NCBI GenBank assembly: GCA_023213315.1
Contig: JAKCPI010005363.1
Location: 1-64,000, forward strand
Source: Euborellia annulipes
Taxonomy: Eukaryota > Arthropoda > Insecta > Dermaptera > Anisolabididae
Reading direction: 5' to 3'
DNA: 64,000 bases
Shown here: positions 35,201 through 46,028 of the stretch, in pieces
Numbering within the stretch: position 1 is the stretch's first letter
Layout: each line of letters opens with the position of its first letter
Notes under the pieces: generated by a model
Told to the model about the DNA's origin: nothing
Databases searched by the model: none
What the model saw: only the letters and a program-made list of their open reading frames with translations
Made by a program: the position numbers and the translations under genes

Positions 35201-38200
35201 GATTAGAGCTAGGGAATCCCCTTTTTGAGGAATTAATCAATCATCAGAGGGTGGAGGCGGACCGCGCAGCTAGTTTTAATTATAATCTTCCTTCTTTAAA
35301 TAACCAGTTATATTAAATTACTCTATACTTCCAGGAATTATTCAAATATCCTGGGGCAGAGAGTTGACCTAAAATTTCATTAATAAATAAAAAATTTTCC
35401 TTATTAAAATTTTTATTTTAATAAAAGGTCACGAATTTCCCCGTCTCTTGAAGGGGTTCTTCTAATGACTAATGAAGATTTTTTAAATTATTTCCAAAAT
35501 ACTTTCCGGTGTTATGATTTCATTTTTGTAATCAGCATTGATCGTATATTCTTCAAATTTTTCTTTAGCAGCAATAGACAACGAAATTTATTTTAGATAA
35601 TAATAATAATACTCTCTCTTCCATCTCTCTTATCTACGCCATTCGGAAAAATTCCACTATGCTATTACTTAACGCATAAAATAGATAACAATTTCTTAAA
35701 TATATAAACAATTCTAAAAAGATTATGATTTTATTTTTAACACATTAATTGATTTACGTAATATTAGTGATTATTAATTAATTATTGACATTTGGGATGT
35801 GAGTTCGATTATGTCTACATAATCTCAACTCATAATAACAAAAAGAAAATCCTATCAAGTCAAAATATTAACAAAAAAATTGATAAAACAATTTCAATTC
35901 CTTATCATTTGGTATGGATGGATTTTATGAGGCACTGCTCCTTCCCGGCCTGCACCTTTCGGCAGGTCAAGTCGGAATCATCCCCACTTAGGCCTCTTCA
36001 AATCGGGCCTTTCGTGTCTAAGGGACCAGATTTTCTCCCACTTCCCTATCCTAAGAGAAGACATGGTCAATGTTGAATTAATTATTTGCGGCAAACTGGA
36101 CTCGGACCCGAGCTGTGTTCAAACCAAGGACGGATTCAAGGGGGGAATTACCCCCCCCCCCAGATTTGAGAAGAATAAAAAAATGTTATTTTTTAATAAA
36201 ATTTTAAAAATTAATTGAAGCTTAATGAGTGATGTCGAGAGAATTGTAGACCGAAACTCCTCAACTACGCTAATTTTTCGGCAAGGATGCAGGATGGGAA
36301 AAAACAAAAATAAAAATAAAAAGAGCCTTTCGTGCCTTCGATCATAATTATCAGGAATTAAATTCATTTGGGGAAAATAAAAAAATTTTTATTTTTGTTT
36401 TTTCCCATCCTGCATCCTTGCCGAAAAATTAGCGTAGTTGAGGAGTTTCGGTCTTTAAAAATTAATACTTAAATATTTGATTTGTATATATATATATATA
36501 TATTCTGGTAAGCAAGTACAGAATGCACCTCTAAATTACCGAAAATAAGAAAAAAATTGTGTGCTGTGAGACCAGTCACACCAGATTACTCCCCCCCCCA
36601 CCACCCCCGAGAAACTCCTCTGGATCCGCCTCAGGTTCAAACTTCAGATTCGAAATATATTTTTTACAAATCTAAAAACAATAACAGACATTCATAGAAT
36701 AAAGCAAGCTCTCTGATTCACTAAAGGCTTACCAACCATCACTTGGCAATCTTTTTAAAACCCTTTAAAAAATTCCACTTCTTCGACTAGTTTTCGGAGT
36801 TTAATTTTGTAAATTATAAAAATCTTTTTCATATTTTATATGTGTATAATTTGAACTCTAAATATTAGTGAGACGTTACCCCAACGTTGTTCACTCTGTA
36901 AATGAATGTCATTGAACAAAATTATAATAAATCCCCCTGGCTACGAGCCTGCATTTCTCCCACCTACTTAATCGTTATCTATGAATCAAATGCAAAGTGA
37001 TTTATAACAACAATTATTGATAATCGAGTGAAAGATTAACAATTTTATTGGATGATATATTTTCTTGATTTGATTACGGAAGTGAATGCATAGATTTGTT
37101 GTTTTGTTTGAATAGGAAACAGCCACATGGTGTTCTTCGGTGCTCTTACTAAAGAACTGGCTCGACGAGGTCATGAACTGACAGTGGTGACACCCCGACC
37201 GACCGGCGGACCGGAAGGAGTCACCAACTATCGGGAGATCAAATTGAACGACGCCCCAAGTGAGTAGTTCTTGAATGCAGATATCAACTCACGATAACAA
37301 TACTAGCTAGCCATTTCCGATAAAGATAAATAATAAAGGACATTTATCAAGGTTAATAATTAAATATTTTTCTGATAAGTGGTCAAAAAATTCCAGCGTT
37401 TTTCTTCCTGCTTTTGTTTGTTTCTTCTTGTATCTTAATCCACTTAAAAACTTTTATTTATTAATTATAATTTAAATAGGAAACTCGAACAATCCTATTA
37501 AAGAGAAACTAGAGCAAGTTCGCCCCTCAAAGCGTTACAAAACACTGCCACTGCCTCATCAGGGATTAAGCTAAGGAGGGTCCCGTGCAGTTCTCTTTGT
37601 TCGTCGACGGTACCAATCGCTCCCTTCCTCAGGACGGACACCTGCTCATTTCTGAGGAAGGGGCGATTAGCAGCCGAAAGGTCGAAATAAAATGGCGTTT
37701 TATTTCTTATCCTGGCTGCCTACATAGATAGTATCAATAATATATTTAATTAAATCTTTTCGATTGCAGATGGCATAATTATATTTAAAATAGCCATAGA
37801 ACCGTTGCTTAAAGATAAAGGATTAGCTTGTTGTGCTAGGGGTTGGCGGTTCGCTTCCCGTCCCAAGCGAGAAAATTCTATAATTTAAGATACTTTAGAC
37901 AAATTTTATCCTAATATACCTATCTCTATCTAATTTATTTTTAACTAGAAATATTTCGATAAATAATTTAACAATCAATATTTTATTTTGAGCAAATCTT
38001 AAGCTCTTTACAGAATTTGTTCCATGATTTTGACCCTTTTTATTCCCCTTGTTACAAATTTTTTTCTATTCGGCTTTATAATATAATTTATAGGGGCTTA
38101 TAGCTTACAATATTCAAAAAAATTTCAATTGGCTACCAATCGATTAGATGAGACGATTAGCTGAGGGGATAAAACAGTAGCGTTATAATCGTGAAGACAA

Positions 38201-41200
38201 CTCGAGTTCAAATCTAACTCATGGCAAAAAAATTACCCAACTCTAATTGAGGAAACCGGTGTAACCACAACGTGCCAGATCTGACACTTATAGGGGAATC
38301 AATCTATTGAAATAAATAATAATAGTTTCTATGTCGTAAACGAGCTTAACAAATCAAAAATATTAATCAAAATTTCTTCAAGAACACTTTTATTTAGTCT
38401 GTCTGGACAAAAACTTTTTTAAAATGCACTATAAAGAGGATATTTTGCATATCAAACACAAAATTAAAATGCATATGGTTTTTAAAATGGACGATGTTAT
38501 GCATAAAGGAACCAAGCGCCATTAAGATCGAAATTGAGATAATACTGCCATCTTGTAGAGAAAAAGATCAAGGTAGGCTAGTTTCTTGGCAATAAAAGGA
38601 AAAATATCTTTTTAGAGTGTTTTCTCCGAATATTTCGAAGGCATTTAATAGCACTTTTTTATCAGCGGCTCACTCTAATGCCACATACAAGTTGAGATTT
38701 CGCAGCGAAACATCAGAAAGGCATTAACCAGCTCTTGCAAACAATCATGCGTCAAGATCTACCTCTTTATTTTAATCACAACATTATAACTCTGTGCACC
38801 TTTTTTGTATACAACAATAAAAAAATGAAATGCCCTTGATCTCAGATTTAGTTAATGGCGTTTGGTTCCTTCATGCATAACATCGTCCAAATGAATAAAA
38901 TATTCAATGAATGCCTACGCCTTTAAATATTCAACCATTTTATTTAAAAAGCTATTTTAGTTGTTTATTTCTCAATCGTAATTAATAAAATCTAGAGATT
39001 GTATCACTTTGGCTACCAATTGGCAAAAGTCACAAACTAAATAAGTAATTCAAGCTCTCCCTCCTATTCTCTCATAAGGATTACTAAATGTTATAAAAAA
39101 TTTTTGCAAGAACAAAGAAAATGTTGATAGGGACTTTTAAATTTATTACAATTTTATATAATCCGAAATGCATCTTCTTTCTCTCCAATTATGAAATTTT
39201 TTTTTTTTTTTTTGTTTGATGTTGCAGTTCTCTCTCTTTTAACTATTCAAAAAGTCATTTCAAAAATCATTTGCATAAATAAAATATTATCCAATATCTC
39301 TTCAAGCAAATTTCACTTTAAATAGAAAAAAGATTTTATGGAATAAATGTTAGTTTGTCAGGCGATTTGTGTTCGTGTCCCTGTATTCTCGGAGTTTTTC
39401 ATTAAATAAACAAATTTCAAATATCCAACTGTGTGGTTAAGGTGAGCGTCTCGAAAAGAGGTTAGAAGACGGTCACCGAGTTACTCTAGACGACAAGAGA
39501 TGGCGTTAGTTTTTCCCATAGGGATATAAGGGATTTATTCCATTTCATTTGAAAGACTCCAGCTAATTAATTAAGGGTACAAAATTAATTATTTTTTAAC
39601 ACAATGATTACTAATTTAATTATCTATAAGATATAGAGCAAATTTTTTAAAAATATCTTTTCTTTAATTCGATTAATCTAAAAAAAAATTTATTTTTTCG
39701 AAAATCAAAAAAAGGGCATCTATTATTTGTAGATATTTTAAATAGCTTTAATTAAAAAAAAAAATTATGAGGTCGATAGCTTCAAAATTGTGGCGCTGGA
39801 AAGTCTCCGAAATTAGCACCCCGAGACGGGCACCTTAAGTGAAGAAGATGAGTACAAGGATTACTAGAATTGACTCGGGTAACTCGTGATCTCCATCCCA
39901 ACAAGAAAATATGAGCCCCTAGCGGTCAAGTTTATATTAATATTTCATTTCCATTTTCTTTTAGCATTTCCGAACATGTACGAAAAAGCAGACATCGCTA
40001 TTACCAAGCGTGCAGAGTTCTTTTTTGATTTCGGACAACGCGCTTGTCGCCAGACTTTAAAAGAGCCTGCCATTCAACAGCTGATCCATTCTGATGAAAA
40101 GTTTGATATTATTCTCCATACAAGCTTCTTTTGTGAATGCTATTTGGGATTCGTTCACAAGTTCAATACCTCCGTTATTCAGGTGATTAATAATACAAAT
40201 TTCTATGAATCACAATTAATATTATCCATCCAGTCCAATTTTTGAAGTGGTCTCGTAGTTTTAGTTCTTACTAAATATTTAGAGACGAAGAAATTTGGGA
40301 ACAGGCATTGTTTCGTGAATTGCTTTCTGCAGAAAGGCAACATGTCCATACTTTTTAGGAGAGGCAAAAAACTGTTTATAAACATAATTAGAGGTTGACC
40401 TATTTAAAACAATTTTCATCAAAAAACTGAAAATGAACTAATTGTCTTTCTGCAGTAGGCGTTTCATTTCTGCATCATATTTTTCCTGTACACTTCTTCG
40501 TTTTTGATGAGTAGAAAAAAAGAAAAAAGAAGATAGTATTTATTTTATTTATTAAGGCCCAATAAACTGACGTTTCGGTCTCGGTCAAGACCATTTTCAA
40601 AGCTCATGAGGTGACAGTATGAGTTTAATGTAAGGGTATTTTATGGCTGGTTGAATTCTTATTGTATTACGCATCGACCTTCTGCTTATGTTACACCAAA
40701 GATCAATGCATAATACAATAATATATATATATACACAATGACATCTAACAGGTATGATTTTCATTCTCTAATATTAATTGGGAAACTATATATATGAAGG
40801 AGGAGGCAATGGCTAAACCGGCTAAGCTGAGGATTACGGAGTCCGAAATCTCACCAAGGTTGCCGCAAATAATTCAAACATTCTGCCGATCTCTCCTCTT
40901 AGGGTAGGAAAGGGGGATAGTCCCACCTATCACAAAGGGCCTAATTGCCCAAAGTGTGTTCCCTCTCTGGGAACGGTCACTTCAACCTAACCTAATCCAA
41001 CCTATTTGTATGAAAGAAAATTGTTTCAGCTCCGAAGATGGCCTTAACCAAGACCGAAACTTTAGCTATTAGAAATATATTTTTTAAAGAAAAAATTCTG
41101 GCTGCATTTTCTTCTAACTTTGATTGCTAATTCAAATTCCACCAGCCATAAAATCCCCTTACATTAAAATCATACTGACAGCCCATAAGCTCTGAAAATG

Positions 41201-42616
41201 GTCTTGACTAAGACCATAACACCAGCTTAATGAGCCTTAATAAATGAAATAAATACTAGCTGCTTCTCTTTTCTTCTTTCTACTCATTAACAACTTTCAT
41301 CCAGCTATAAATCCACTTTTCTTATCTTCTCCGTTTAATGAAATTCAGTGTTTTATCCTTTTGAAATACAAAATTTCCTTTATTTGTGTGTAGTTCCAGA
41401 CTTAAATTGAGTATTTGATATTATACAGTATAAAGATAAACAAAAAAAACGTTTTTCTGATTTTAGATTTCACCTTTCCACGGAGCAAATTTTATGCTTG
41501 GCGTTCTTGGAACCCCTGCAGAAACTGCATCGATGCCTGATATGTTTTTAGGTTATAACAACGAGATGACTTTTTATGAAAGAATGATCAATTCATGGTC
41601 ACATTTTGTTTGGACCTTAGATCGATTCCTTTGGCACATTCCAATTCAGGAAAAAACAATGAAAGAACATTTCGGTCCTGATACACCGTCAATTGCTGAA
41701 TTAGAATCAAGAGTTTCGTTACTAATCACAAATTCAGATCTCACACTGAGCTATCCCCGGGCTCTGGTTCCCAATGTGATTTTTGCTGGTGGAATGCATA
41801 TTGAAGAACCAAAGCCTCTTCCTCAGGAGTTGGAGAAATTTGTGAATGAATCCAAAAATGGTGTCATCGTGTTTAGTATGGGTTCAAATTTGAAAAGTTC
41901 TCAATTGCCATCAGAAAAGAGAGACGCTCTACTCAAATCATTTGCTAAGCTCAAAGAGAATGTCATTTGGAAGTGGGAAGAGGATTCGCTTCCTGGACAA
42001 CCATCGAATGTATTTTTATACAAATGGCTACCTCAAAATGATGTTCTCGCTCATCCTAACGTACGATTATTTATCACTCATGGCGGTCTCTATAGCACGG
42101 AAGAGGCGCTTTATTTTGGAAAACCCATGATTGGAATTCCCATTTTTGCTGATCAAATGGTAAACATGAAACGCGTGGAAACAAGTGGCCTTGGAGTTAT
42201 TGTTGATTTCCATACTCTAACAGAAGAATCAGTAACAAATGCTCTCAAAGAGGTATGTTATGAAAATTTAAAATACCATTTCAATTTTATAATTTTGTTT
42301 TGTGTTTTCACAGGTTCTGGAAAATCCTGAATACACGGAGAGTGCAAAACGCCTCTCACTTCAATTCAGAGATCATCCTCAGACACCCCTTGAAAGAGCT
42401 GTGTTCTGGTTCGAATACGTGCTCAGACACAACGGGGCCAGGCATTTAAGAAGCAAAGCAGCTGATTTGCCTTGGTATCAACGAGCATTACTTGACATCG
42501 CCGCTGTAATTATAGCTGGAGGTCTTATAACTTTGTTTTTAATAGTGACAATTTTAAAAAGAATTATTCGAGCTATTTTAGGTTCTAAAAAGAGTGAAAA
42601 ACAAAAAACATCTTAA
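32172..42616 (+). CDS. UDP-glycosyltransferase, complete five-exon gene
   Basis: Family 1 UDP-glycosyltransferase, a type-I ER membrane enzyme that transfers sugar from a UDP-sugar to small lipophilic acceptors (detoxification, pigments, hormones). Exons: 32172-32265, 37116-37259, 39965-40182, 41467-42252, 42314-42616. All introns are GT-AG (phases 1, 1, 0, 0) and the frame stays open to TAA, giving 514 aa, normal for insect UGTs (about 520). Seen in order: signal peptide 1-22; acceptor-domain start ILALFPLTGNSH with the expected catalytic His35; a FDII motif at 126-129; WLPQND at 339-344; the donor signature FITHGGLYSTEEALYFGKP from 354, ending in DQ at 381-382; membrane segment about 473-495; basic tail ending KQKTS, which fits a KxKxx ER-retrieval signal. 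The catalytic-Asp position after FDII reads H-T-S, with Thr132 where vertebrate UGTs have Asp. No internal stop was found. The substrate cannot be read from sequence. Confidence 0.96.
32563..32607 (-). ncRNA. Hammerhead ribozyme motif, complete fold
   Basis: In UGT intron 1, antisense to the gene. CTGATGA at 32601-32595, stem II GAGTG/CACTC with loop TGATCGG, GAAA, CGTC before cleavage, stem I TTTGTC/GACAAA of six pairs. A collapsed mirror copy, lacking stem II, lies at 32757-32790 on the + strand. Confidence 0.75.
32849..32893 (+). ncRNA. Hammerhead motif of a second subfamily
   Basis: In UGT intron 1, sense strand. CTGAAGA 32854-32860, a short stem II (AGC/GCT), GAAA, TATT before cleavage, stem I TTCCT/AGGAA. 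Its downstream block is shared with the palindrome at 36250-36454. Confidence 0.55.
33137..33179 (-). ncRNA. Hammerhead motif
   Basis: In UGT intron 1, antisense. CTGAGGA 33174-33168, weakened stem II, CGAAACGTC, stem I TTGCC/GGCAA perfect. Confidence 0.55.
34212..34930 (+). mobile_element. Element B, tandem partial copies in UGT intron 1
   Basis: Hairpin 1 at 34212-34252; one copy to about 34530, a second from about 34540 (TTTTGAGGTTCC, AAATAGTACTAGTACTTTAC) to about 34850, then another hairpin 1 at 34885-34930. Confidence 0.65.
36250..36454. repeat. Palindrome related to the 32849 hammerhead subfamily
   Basis: Arms 36250-36322 and 36382-36454 are complementary over about 73 bp (outer ends GACCGAAACTCCTCAAC and its complement). 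The loop holds AAGAGCCTTTCGTGCC and AATTAAATTCATTTGG, which match the block following the hammerhead at 32849. Lies in UGT intron 1. Confidence 0.75.
36505..36635. mobile_element. GGCGGATCCAGAGG element, short copy, UGT intron 1
   Basis: Reverse of 25100-25368: TTCTGGTAAGCAAGTACAG, GAGACCAGTCACACCAGATT, C-run, GAGAAACTCCTCTGGATCCG. Confidence 0.6.
37116..37259 (+). CDS. UGT exon 2 (acceptor-domain start)
   Basis: 144 bp, both splice sites phase 1 (AG at 37114-37115, GTGAGT at 37260). Encodes NSHMVFFGALTKELARRGHE and LTVVTPRPTGG onward: the first Rossmann helix and strand of the UGT N-terminal domain, with catalytic His35. Its base composition is clearly richer in GC than the surrounding intron. 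Confidence 0.93.
37590..37730 (+). repeat. Decayed hammerhead-type terminus pair
   Basis: In UGT intron 2. A minus-strand CCTGAGGAAGGGAGCG box (about 37618-37633) and a plus-strand CTGAGGAAGGGGCG with GCCGAAAGGTCG (37652-37684), followed by the usual tail GGCGTTTTATTTC and CTGGCTGCC. The spacing of the boxes has been altered. Confidence 0.5.
37810..38145 (+). mobile_element. SINE E-like fragment in UGT intron 2
   Basis: TTGTGCTAGGGGTTGGCGG, TTCGCTTCCCGTCCC, AAGCGAGAAAATT. The body is replaced by AT-rich sequence that also occurs at about 33900-34090 in intron 1 (ATTTCGATG, CTTAAGCTCTTTACG, TTTGTTCCATG blocks); CAATTGGCTACCAATCGATT resumes at about 38128. Confidence 0.5.
38150..38290 (+). mobile_element. 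SINE F copy (tRNA-like)
   Basis: GACGATTAGCTGAGGGGATA gives the A-box region and GAGTTCAAATC the B-box; then CATGGCAAAAAAATT and ACTCTAATTGAGG. Same family as 56920-57052. In UGT intron 2. Confidence 0.6.
38488..38889. mobile_element. 402-bp inverted-repeat element, TGGACGATGTTATGCA variant
   Basis: TIRs of about 38 bp: TGGACGATGTTATGCATAA, then GGAACCAAGCGCCATTAA. The start and the AAGCGCCA block match the two other elements of this family. In UGT intron 2. Interior AT-rich, with no coding frame. Confidence 0.8.
39437..39838. mobile_element. TTAA-flanked MITE, second copy, in UGT intron 2
   Basis: 402 bp, the same family as 9573-9961 in reverse orientation (TTAAGGTGAGCGTCTCG and CGAGACGGGCACCTTAA). 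It ends about 130 bp upstream of exon 3. Confidence 0.82.
39965..40182 (+). CDS. UGT exon 3
   Basis: 218 bp, entered in phase 1 and left in phase 0 at GTGATT. Encodes residues 80-152 (TFPNMYEKADIAITKRAEFF to LGFVHKFNTSVIQ). FDIILHTSFF at 126-135 corresponds to the FDxVxxD strand of UGTs. In insect UGTs the sixth or seventh position is usually Asp or Glu; here it is His-Thr. Confidence 0.92.
40506..41290. repeat. 785-bp imperfect palindrome of hammerhead type in UGT intron 3
   Basis: Arms about 40506-40660 and 41126-41290 share AATGAGTAGAAA at the outer ends, a CTGACGTTTCGGTC-type motif and GCCATAAAATACCC further in. The CTGANGA box is degenerate (TTGAAAA, CTGAAAA). Between the arms are another relic (41028-41120) and a GC-richer segment (about 40790-41000). 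Confidence 0.6.
41467..42252 (+). CDS. UGT exon 4 (main exon with donor-binding signature)
   Basis: 786 bp, phase 0 at both ends (TTTTAG before, GTATGT after). Encodes residues 153-414: the end of the acceptor domain, the linker, and the C-terminal Rossmann domain with FSMGSN, WLPQND and the UGT signature that binds the UDP-sugar. Reading through the donor gives a spurious extension that ends within the exon 5 region. Confidence 0.95.
42314..42616 (+). CDS. UGT exon 5 (C-terminal helices, membrane anchor, ER tail)
   Basis: Entered in phase 0 after a 61-bp intron with acceptor TTTTCACAG. Encodes VLENPEYTESAKRLSLQFRD and on to the stop: the conserved C-terminal helices (TPLERAVFWFEYVLRH, DLPWYQ), a membrane helix from ALLDIAAVIIAGG to about residue 495, then a short lysine-rich cytoplasmic tail ending in KQKTS. 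Stop TAA at 42614-42616. Confidence 0.94.
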   Translation, partial: VLENPEYTESAKRLSLQFRDHPQTPLERAVFWFEYVLRHNGARHLRSKAADLPWYQRALLDIAAVIIAGGLITLFLIVTILKRIIRAILGSKKSEKQKTS

Positions 42617-42962
42617 AGTAGATAATGATTAGGTTATTTATTTTTTTTTATTTTCAAAGATCTATCATCTGTATATTAATAAACAGTATGCAAGAGAAGG
42701 AATGATGAGAGTCAAGACTTGTATATAAGTATCTGCCAGTTTATAGAAACACTGCCATAGAAATTATGCCATTTGATTAAGAAGTAAGTCACAGTAAGAG
42801 AGGAGGAAACAGATTTTAACTCTAAGGGGACTTGGAAACCAAGTCTCTTAGATGTTTTACGCCCTCATTTGTGTGTAGAAATTGTACTACAATTTTGAAT
42901 TAGCTCATAAGAGATAAAATGTATTATTCGTATAATTCGTAAATTAATGTGAATAAATATTA
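42617..42962 (+). promoter_or_regulatory. UGT 3' UTR with two poly(A) signals
   Basis: AATAAA occurs at 42678-42683, 62 bp after the stop, and again at 42952-42957. No repeat family is recognised between them. Either could define the mRNA end; alternative polyadenylation is possible. Confidence 0.5.
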
Positions 42963-43435
42963 TATCTTTAATTTATAAATTAGAATTTTTATTAAATTTT
43001 TCCAACAGGAAGCGAGTATTCTACCCCTCAGCTAAGGAGTAGTTAAGTTTACTCAGCCACCTTCCTATAAATCTCCCGAACCGTTCACTTTAGCATGATT
43101 ATGTACTAGACCATTTTTGTTTGTAATTTAATTTCGATTATTTTTGTATTGATGAATTTTTGCGGAAAGCTGGATAGTTTTTGACATATTTGCGAAAAAC
43201 CATCTTCCCGTAACTTTACCGGCCTATTTCCGCCAAAGGCCCCGGTACTGGAAGTGCTGACTCTAGAGCAGTGGTTTCCAAACTTTATGTTACAACGCCT
43301 CCCTTAAAAATATTTAATCATATGACGCCTCCCCCCCTCCTCCATTTTGTAAAATAATACAAAAACAAAAATTTTTAATGCTAAAAAATATAAATTTATA
43401 TTAAAGCGGAGTACAAAAAAAAAATAACTCCTAGA

Positions 43436-43725
43436 CATATGCAGCCAAAATTATTGTGACGTTTCGGCCTTAAGAGCCGGAGGCGAGAATAAATGAATAA
43501 TAATGAATTTCAAAATGAAAATTGTATTTTTTCATTCAAAATTTTCATTCAAAATAAAGAGAGACAGAATAAATGAAATTTGAATTTCAAAATTAAAATT
43601 GTCATTTTTCATTCAAAATTAAAATTTCATTTATTCTCGCCTCCGGCCCTGAAGTTGGTCTAGACTAGTGGCCTAAACGTCACAATAAAAGAAATAAGTT
43701 GGAAAATTGCTCACTGTGGCTATTA
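43436..43725. repeat. Palindromic hammerhead-type unit, decayed
   Basis: Left arm holds GTGACGTTTCGGCC and CCGGAGGCGAG; right arm holds CTCGCCTCCGGCCCTGAAG and GGCCTAAACGTCAC. The core is degenerate. The internal AT-rich part is itself duplicated. Confidence 0.55.
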
Positions 43726-43811
43726 TTCGCGTCTCCAGCTAGTCCGCCTCTAGGGAGGCGCGCCTCACAGTTTGGAAAACGCTGCTTTAAATTGTTAATT
43801 AATTAAAATGT

Positions 43812-44015
43812 GGCCCTCGAACATGGTGTAGTTGGTGTACTACTATCGAAAGTCGCGGGTTCGGACCGCAGGTAGTCCGATAATTTTATTTAAGCCGTTT
43901 GGATACCAATAGATATATTAATAATTAACGGTTATCGTAAAGTCTTAAATGGCCTAAGTTGCCGAAAAGACTGTGTGAATGTGAAAAAGTGTGAATGTTT
44001 AAAAAAAAAAAGTGT
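43812..44015 (+). mobile_element. SINE A copy, diverged
   Basis: Head CATGGTGTAGTTGG with GCGGGTTCGGACC, the middle shortened, and GGCCTAAGTTGCCGAAAAG with a short tail and A-run. Runs into a partial D element. Confidence 0.75.
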
Positions 44016-44022
44016 GAAGTGT

Positions 44023-44245
44023 TTAATAATAATAATAAATTAAATTATTGTAACAGTTAAATGTTTAAATGTATTTGCTTGATAACAAAAAATTAATTTC
44101 CATAATTTTTTTAATAAGTCGTTTAAAAAATTATAAGTTTCAGTTACAATAATCTCTTATGATTCATTAAAAAAAAAAAACGCATTGAAACATCCTTATA
44201 ATAGTCTAGTTTATTTTAAAAGTGCTCCTACTTCCCCCTACGGTA
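44023..44245 (+). mobile_element. Element D, 3' part
   Basis: Begins near AAATTATTGTAACAG and includes ATTTGCTTGATAACAAAAA and TATAATAGTCTAGTTT, stopping near CTACTTCCCCC without the terminal TTAA. Confidence 0.65.
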
Positions 44246-44767
44246 AAAAAACCTCTCATATACCGTAATTAATCTTCAAAATCCCGGACAAGCAACTCAA
44301 TCATCGCGGGACTCTAATTAAGTACAAATTCCAAACAAATACGATATATTTAGTAACAGCTGGTTGTGTGTGCTCTTGATTGTCTATTACGGGTGAGAAA
44401 TTCTCAAAACAATAGATGAGACGAGGAGTTGTTGCACTTAATGCAACAGAGAGCGAGTGAACAAATCAACGATCTCATTATAAATATTGTCTTAATTTCT
44501 AAACAAAACACAACATGAATTACTTTATTTGTTTTATCTGATTTATTGTGTAAAATAATTTGTTGGACTCAAAAAAAAAAAAAAAAAAATATTTTCCTTA
44601 TTATTTTAAACTCAAGATTTATGGTGGGAAAGAAAATTTTAATGTCTCTCGTTACGTAATTAATATTTTTTTTTTTAATAACATCTAATAAAGAATGTCT
44701 CTGCATTGGTATCAACAATCAAATACAATTTTAGGGAGTTGAACGCGCTACCGCATCGATTTGAATA

Positions 44768-45623
44768 TTTACTTTCTCTTACCTATAGATCTATATGTAA
44801 TTATATAGAAAGTATTGGATTCATGTCGAGATTTTGATGGTTATTCACGTTTTGAGGTCCCCTGAATCCAAAAAAATGGTTATGGCAACCATAGGCGTAG
44901 CCAATGGGACCCAAACCATGACAAGAAGGCCTACAAATTATATTTCATATAGGGTAAGAGAAAGTAAAATATAATAATTTACTCTAGCTAAAAAACAAAA
45001 TGATTTATAAATACCCTAAAATAATCTTTAATTTTTCAAATGTTTGAAAAAATTTTCTTGAACCCTCTCCCCCCCCCCCCCCCCATCAAAAATTTCTGGC
45101 TACGCCAATGATGGCAGCATGGTCTGTCTGTGTTCAATTTAAAACATGACGGAAATGAGCTAGGAGGTTGAAATTTTATATTTAAGTTAAGCACCCCCCT
45201 AGGGCGTGAAAATATGCTTTTAATCAAAATCGGCCAAAATGTACTAGTACTTTACTAATGTACTTTTTCGGTTTTTTTTTGATTTTCTCAAAATTCTCTC
45301 CAACGATTTTGATTAAAATTCAAAAATCAATTATTTTTTAGATGCTCTTTAAAATGTATATTCTCATTTTGTCATTGACATCTTCTGAAGACCACTTTAC
45401 TCTTGGACTCCATAGGAAAGATAGGAGAAATGGTTGACATGGTAACAAAATATAAATATTTTTCTCCGTTTATAAATTTTACACCCTGAAATTCAAATGT
45501 ACCATATTCTCGGAAACTAAATATATGTCGACACAAAATAATCTGGTGTGACAAGCACAGAACACAACTTTCTATTACCTAAGCACACCTTAGTGCTGTG
45601 CGACCAGTTACACCAGATTTTTT
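44768..45623 (+). mobile_element. Element B copy with inserted MITE
   Basis: Hairpin 1 at 44770-44814; all middle blocks; hairpin 2 at 45538-45623. Removing the 221-bp MITE gives about 630 bp. Confidence 0.75.
44890..45110. mobile_element. hAT-like MITE (GGCGTAGCC family) inside element B
   Basis: 221 bp, ends CATAGGCGTAGCC and GGCTACGCCAATG; duplications ATGGCAAC (44882-44889) and ATGGCAGC (45111-45118). Interior matches 25584-25813. Confidence 0.82.
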
Positions 45624-46028
45624 TCATTTTCTCTCCCCCCCCCTCCATTTATAGTTATGAGAAATGCCTTCTTCTGGCTATTTTTAAGTATCAAATTATA
45701 AATGCAAGTAATTTATAATTAGTTGCATCATTTCGGGCGAAGAAATGTAACTTGTTTACAAAATAACTGGGTCATTTTTTGGGTCATAGAGGACAAGACC
45801 AGTCTAGTATTCCCCCTCCCTGCAACCATACATTAATTACGTAATTAATTCTACATCAATTAAAGAATAATATTGATGAAATTAGATTTTTTTTTTTTAA
45901 TAAATAAATTAAAGGGTTCTAAGCACGGGGTGCACTCGCGTCAGAAACGGCCTTTACGTATATTGAGATATTTATATTAGGTATAAAATAGTTTATATAT
46001 TACACACTAACATCTCTGTGTGTTTTGC

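Larger units (their letters stand above)
32266..37115 (+). other. UGT intron 1 (4850 bp)
   Basis: Holds hammerhead-type units (32540-33190), B copies (34212-34930), the palindrome 36250-36454 and a GGCGGATCCAGAGG element. 33190-34200 and 34930-36100 are AT-rich and unrecognised, apart from a GC-richer patch at 35925-36070. Confidence 0.8.
37260..39964 (+). other. UGT intron 2 (2705 bp)
   Basis: Hammerhead relic, SINE E and F fragments, the 402-bp TGGACGATG element and the TTAA-flanked MITE. 38890-39430 is AT-rich with nothing recognised. Confidence 0.8.

Noticed and set aside
37116..39965. A missing UGT exon in intron 2
   Set aside because: The phases of exons 2 and 3 match, total length is normal for the family, and no further coding block was seen; a small extra exon cannot be fully excluded.
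39886..40245. Frame starting at 39886 as an independent gene
   Set aside because: It is UGT exon 3 with read-through of both flanking introns; splice sites at 39964/39965 and 40182/40183 fit the gene model.
40970..41010. Telomere-like CCTAACCTAATCC
   Set aside because: Only two or three imperfect units, inside a repeat in UGT intron 3.
41942..42130. 62-codon frame inside UGT exon 4
   Set aside because: Shadow in another frame of the conserved UGT C-terminal domain.
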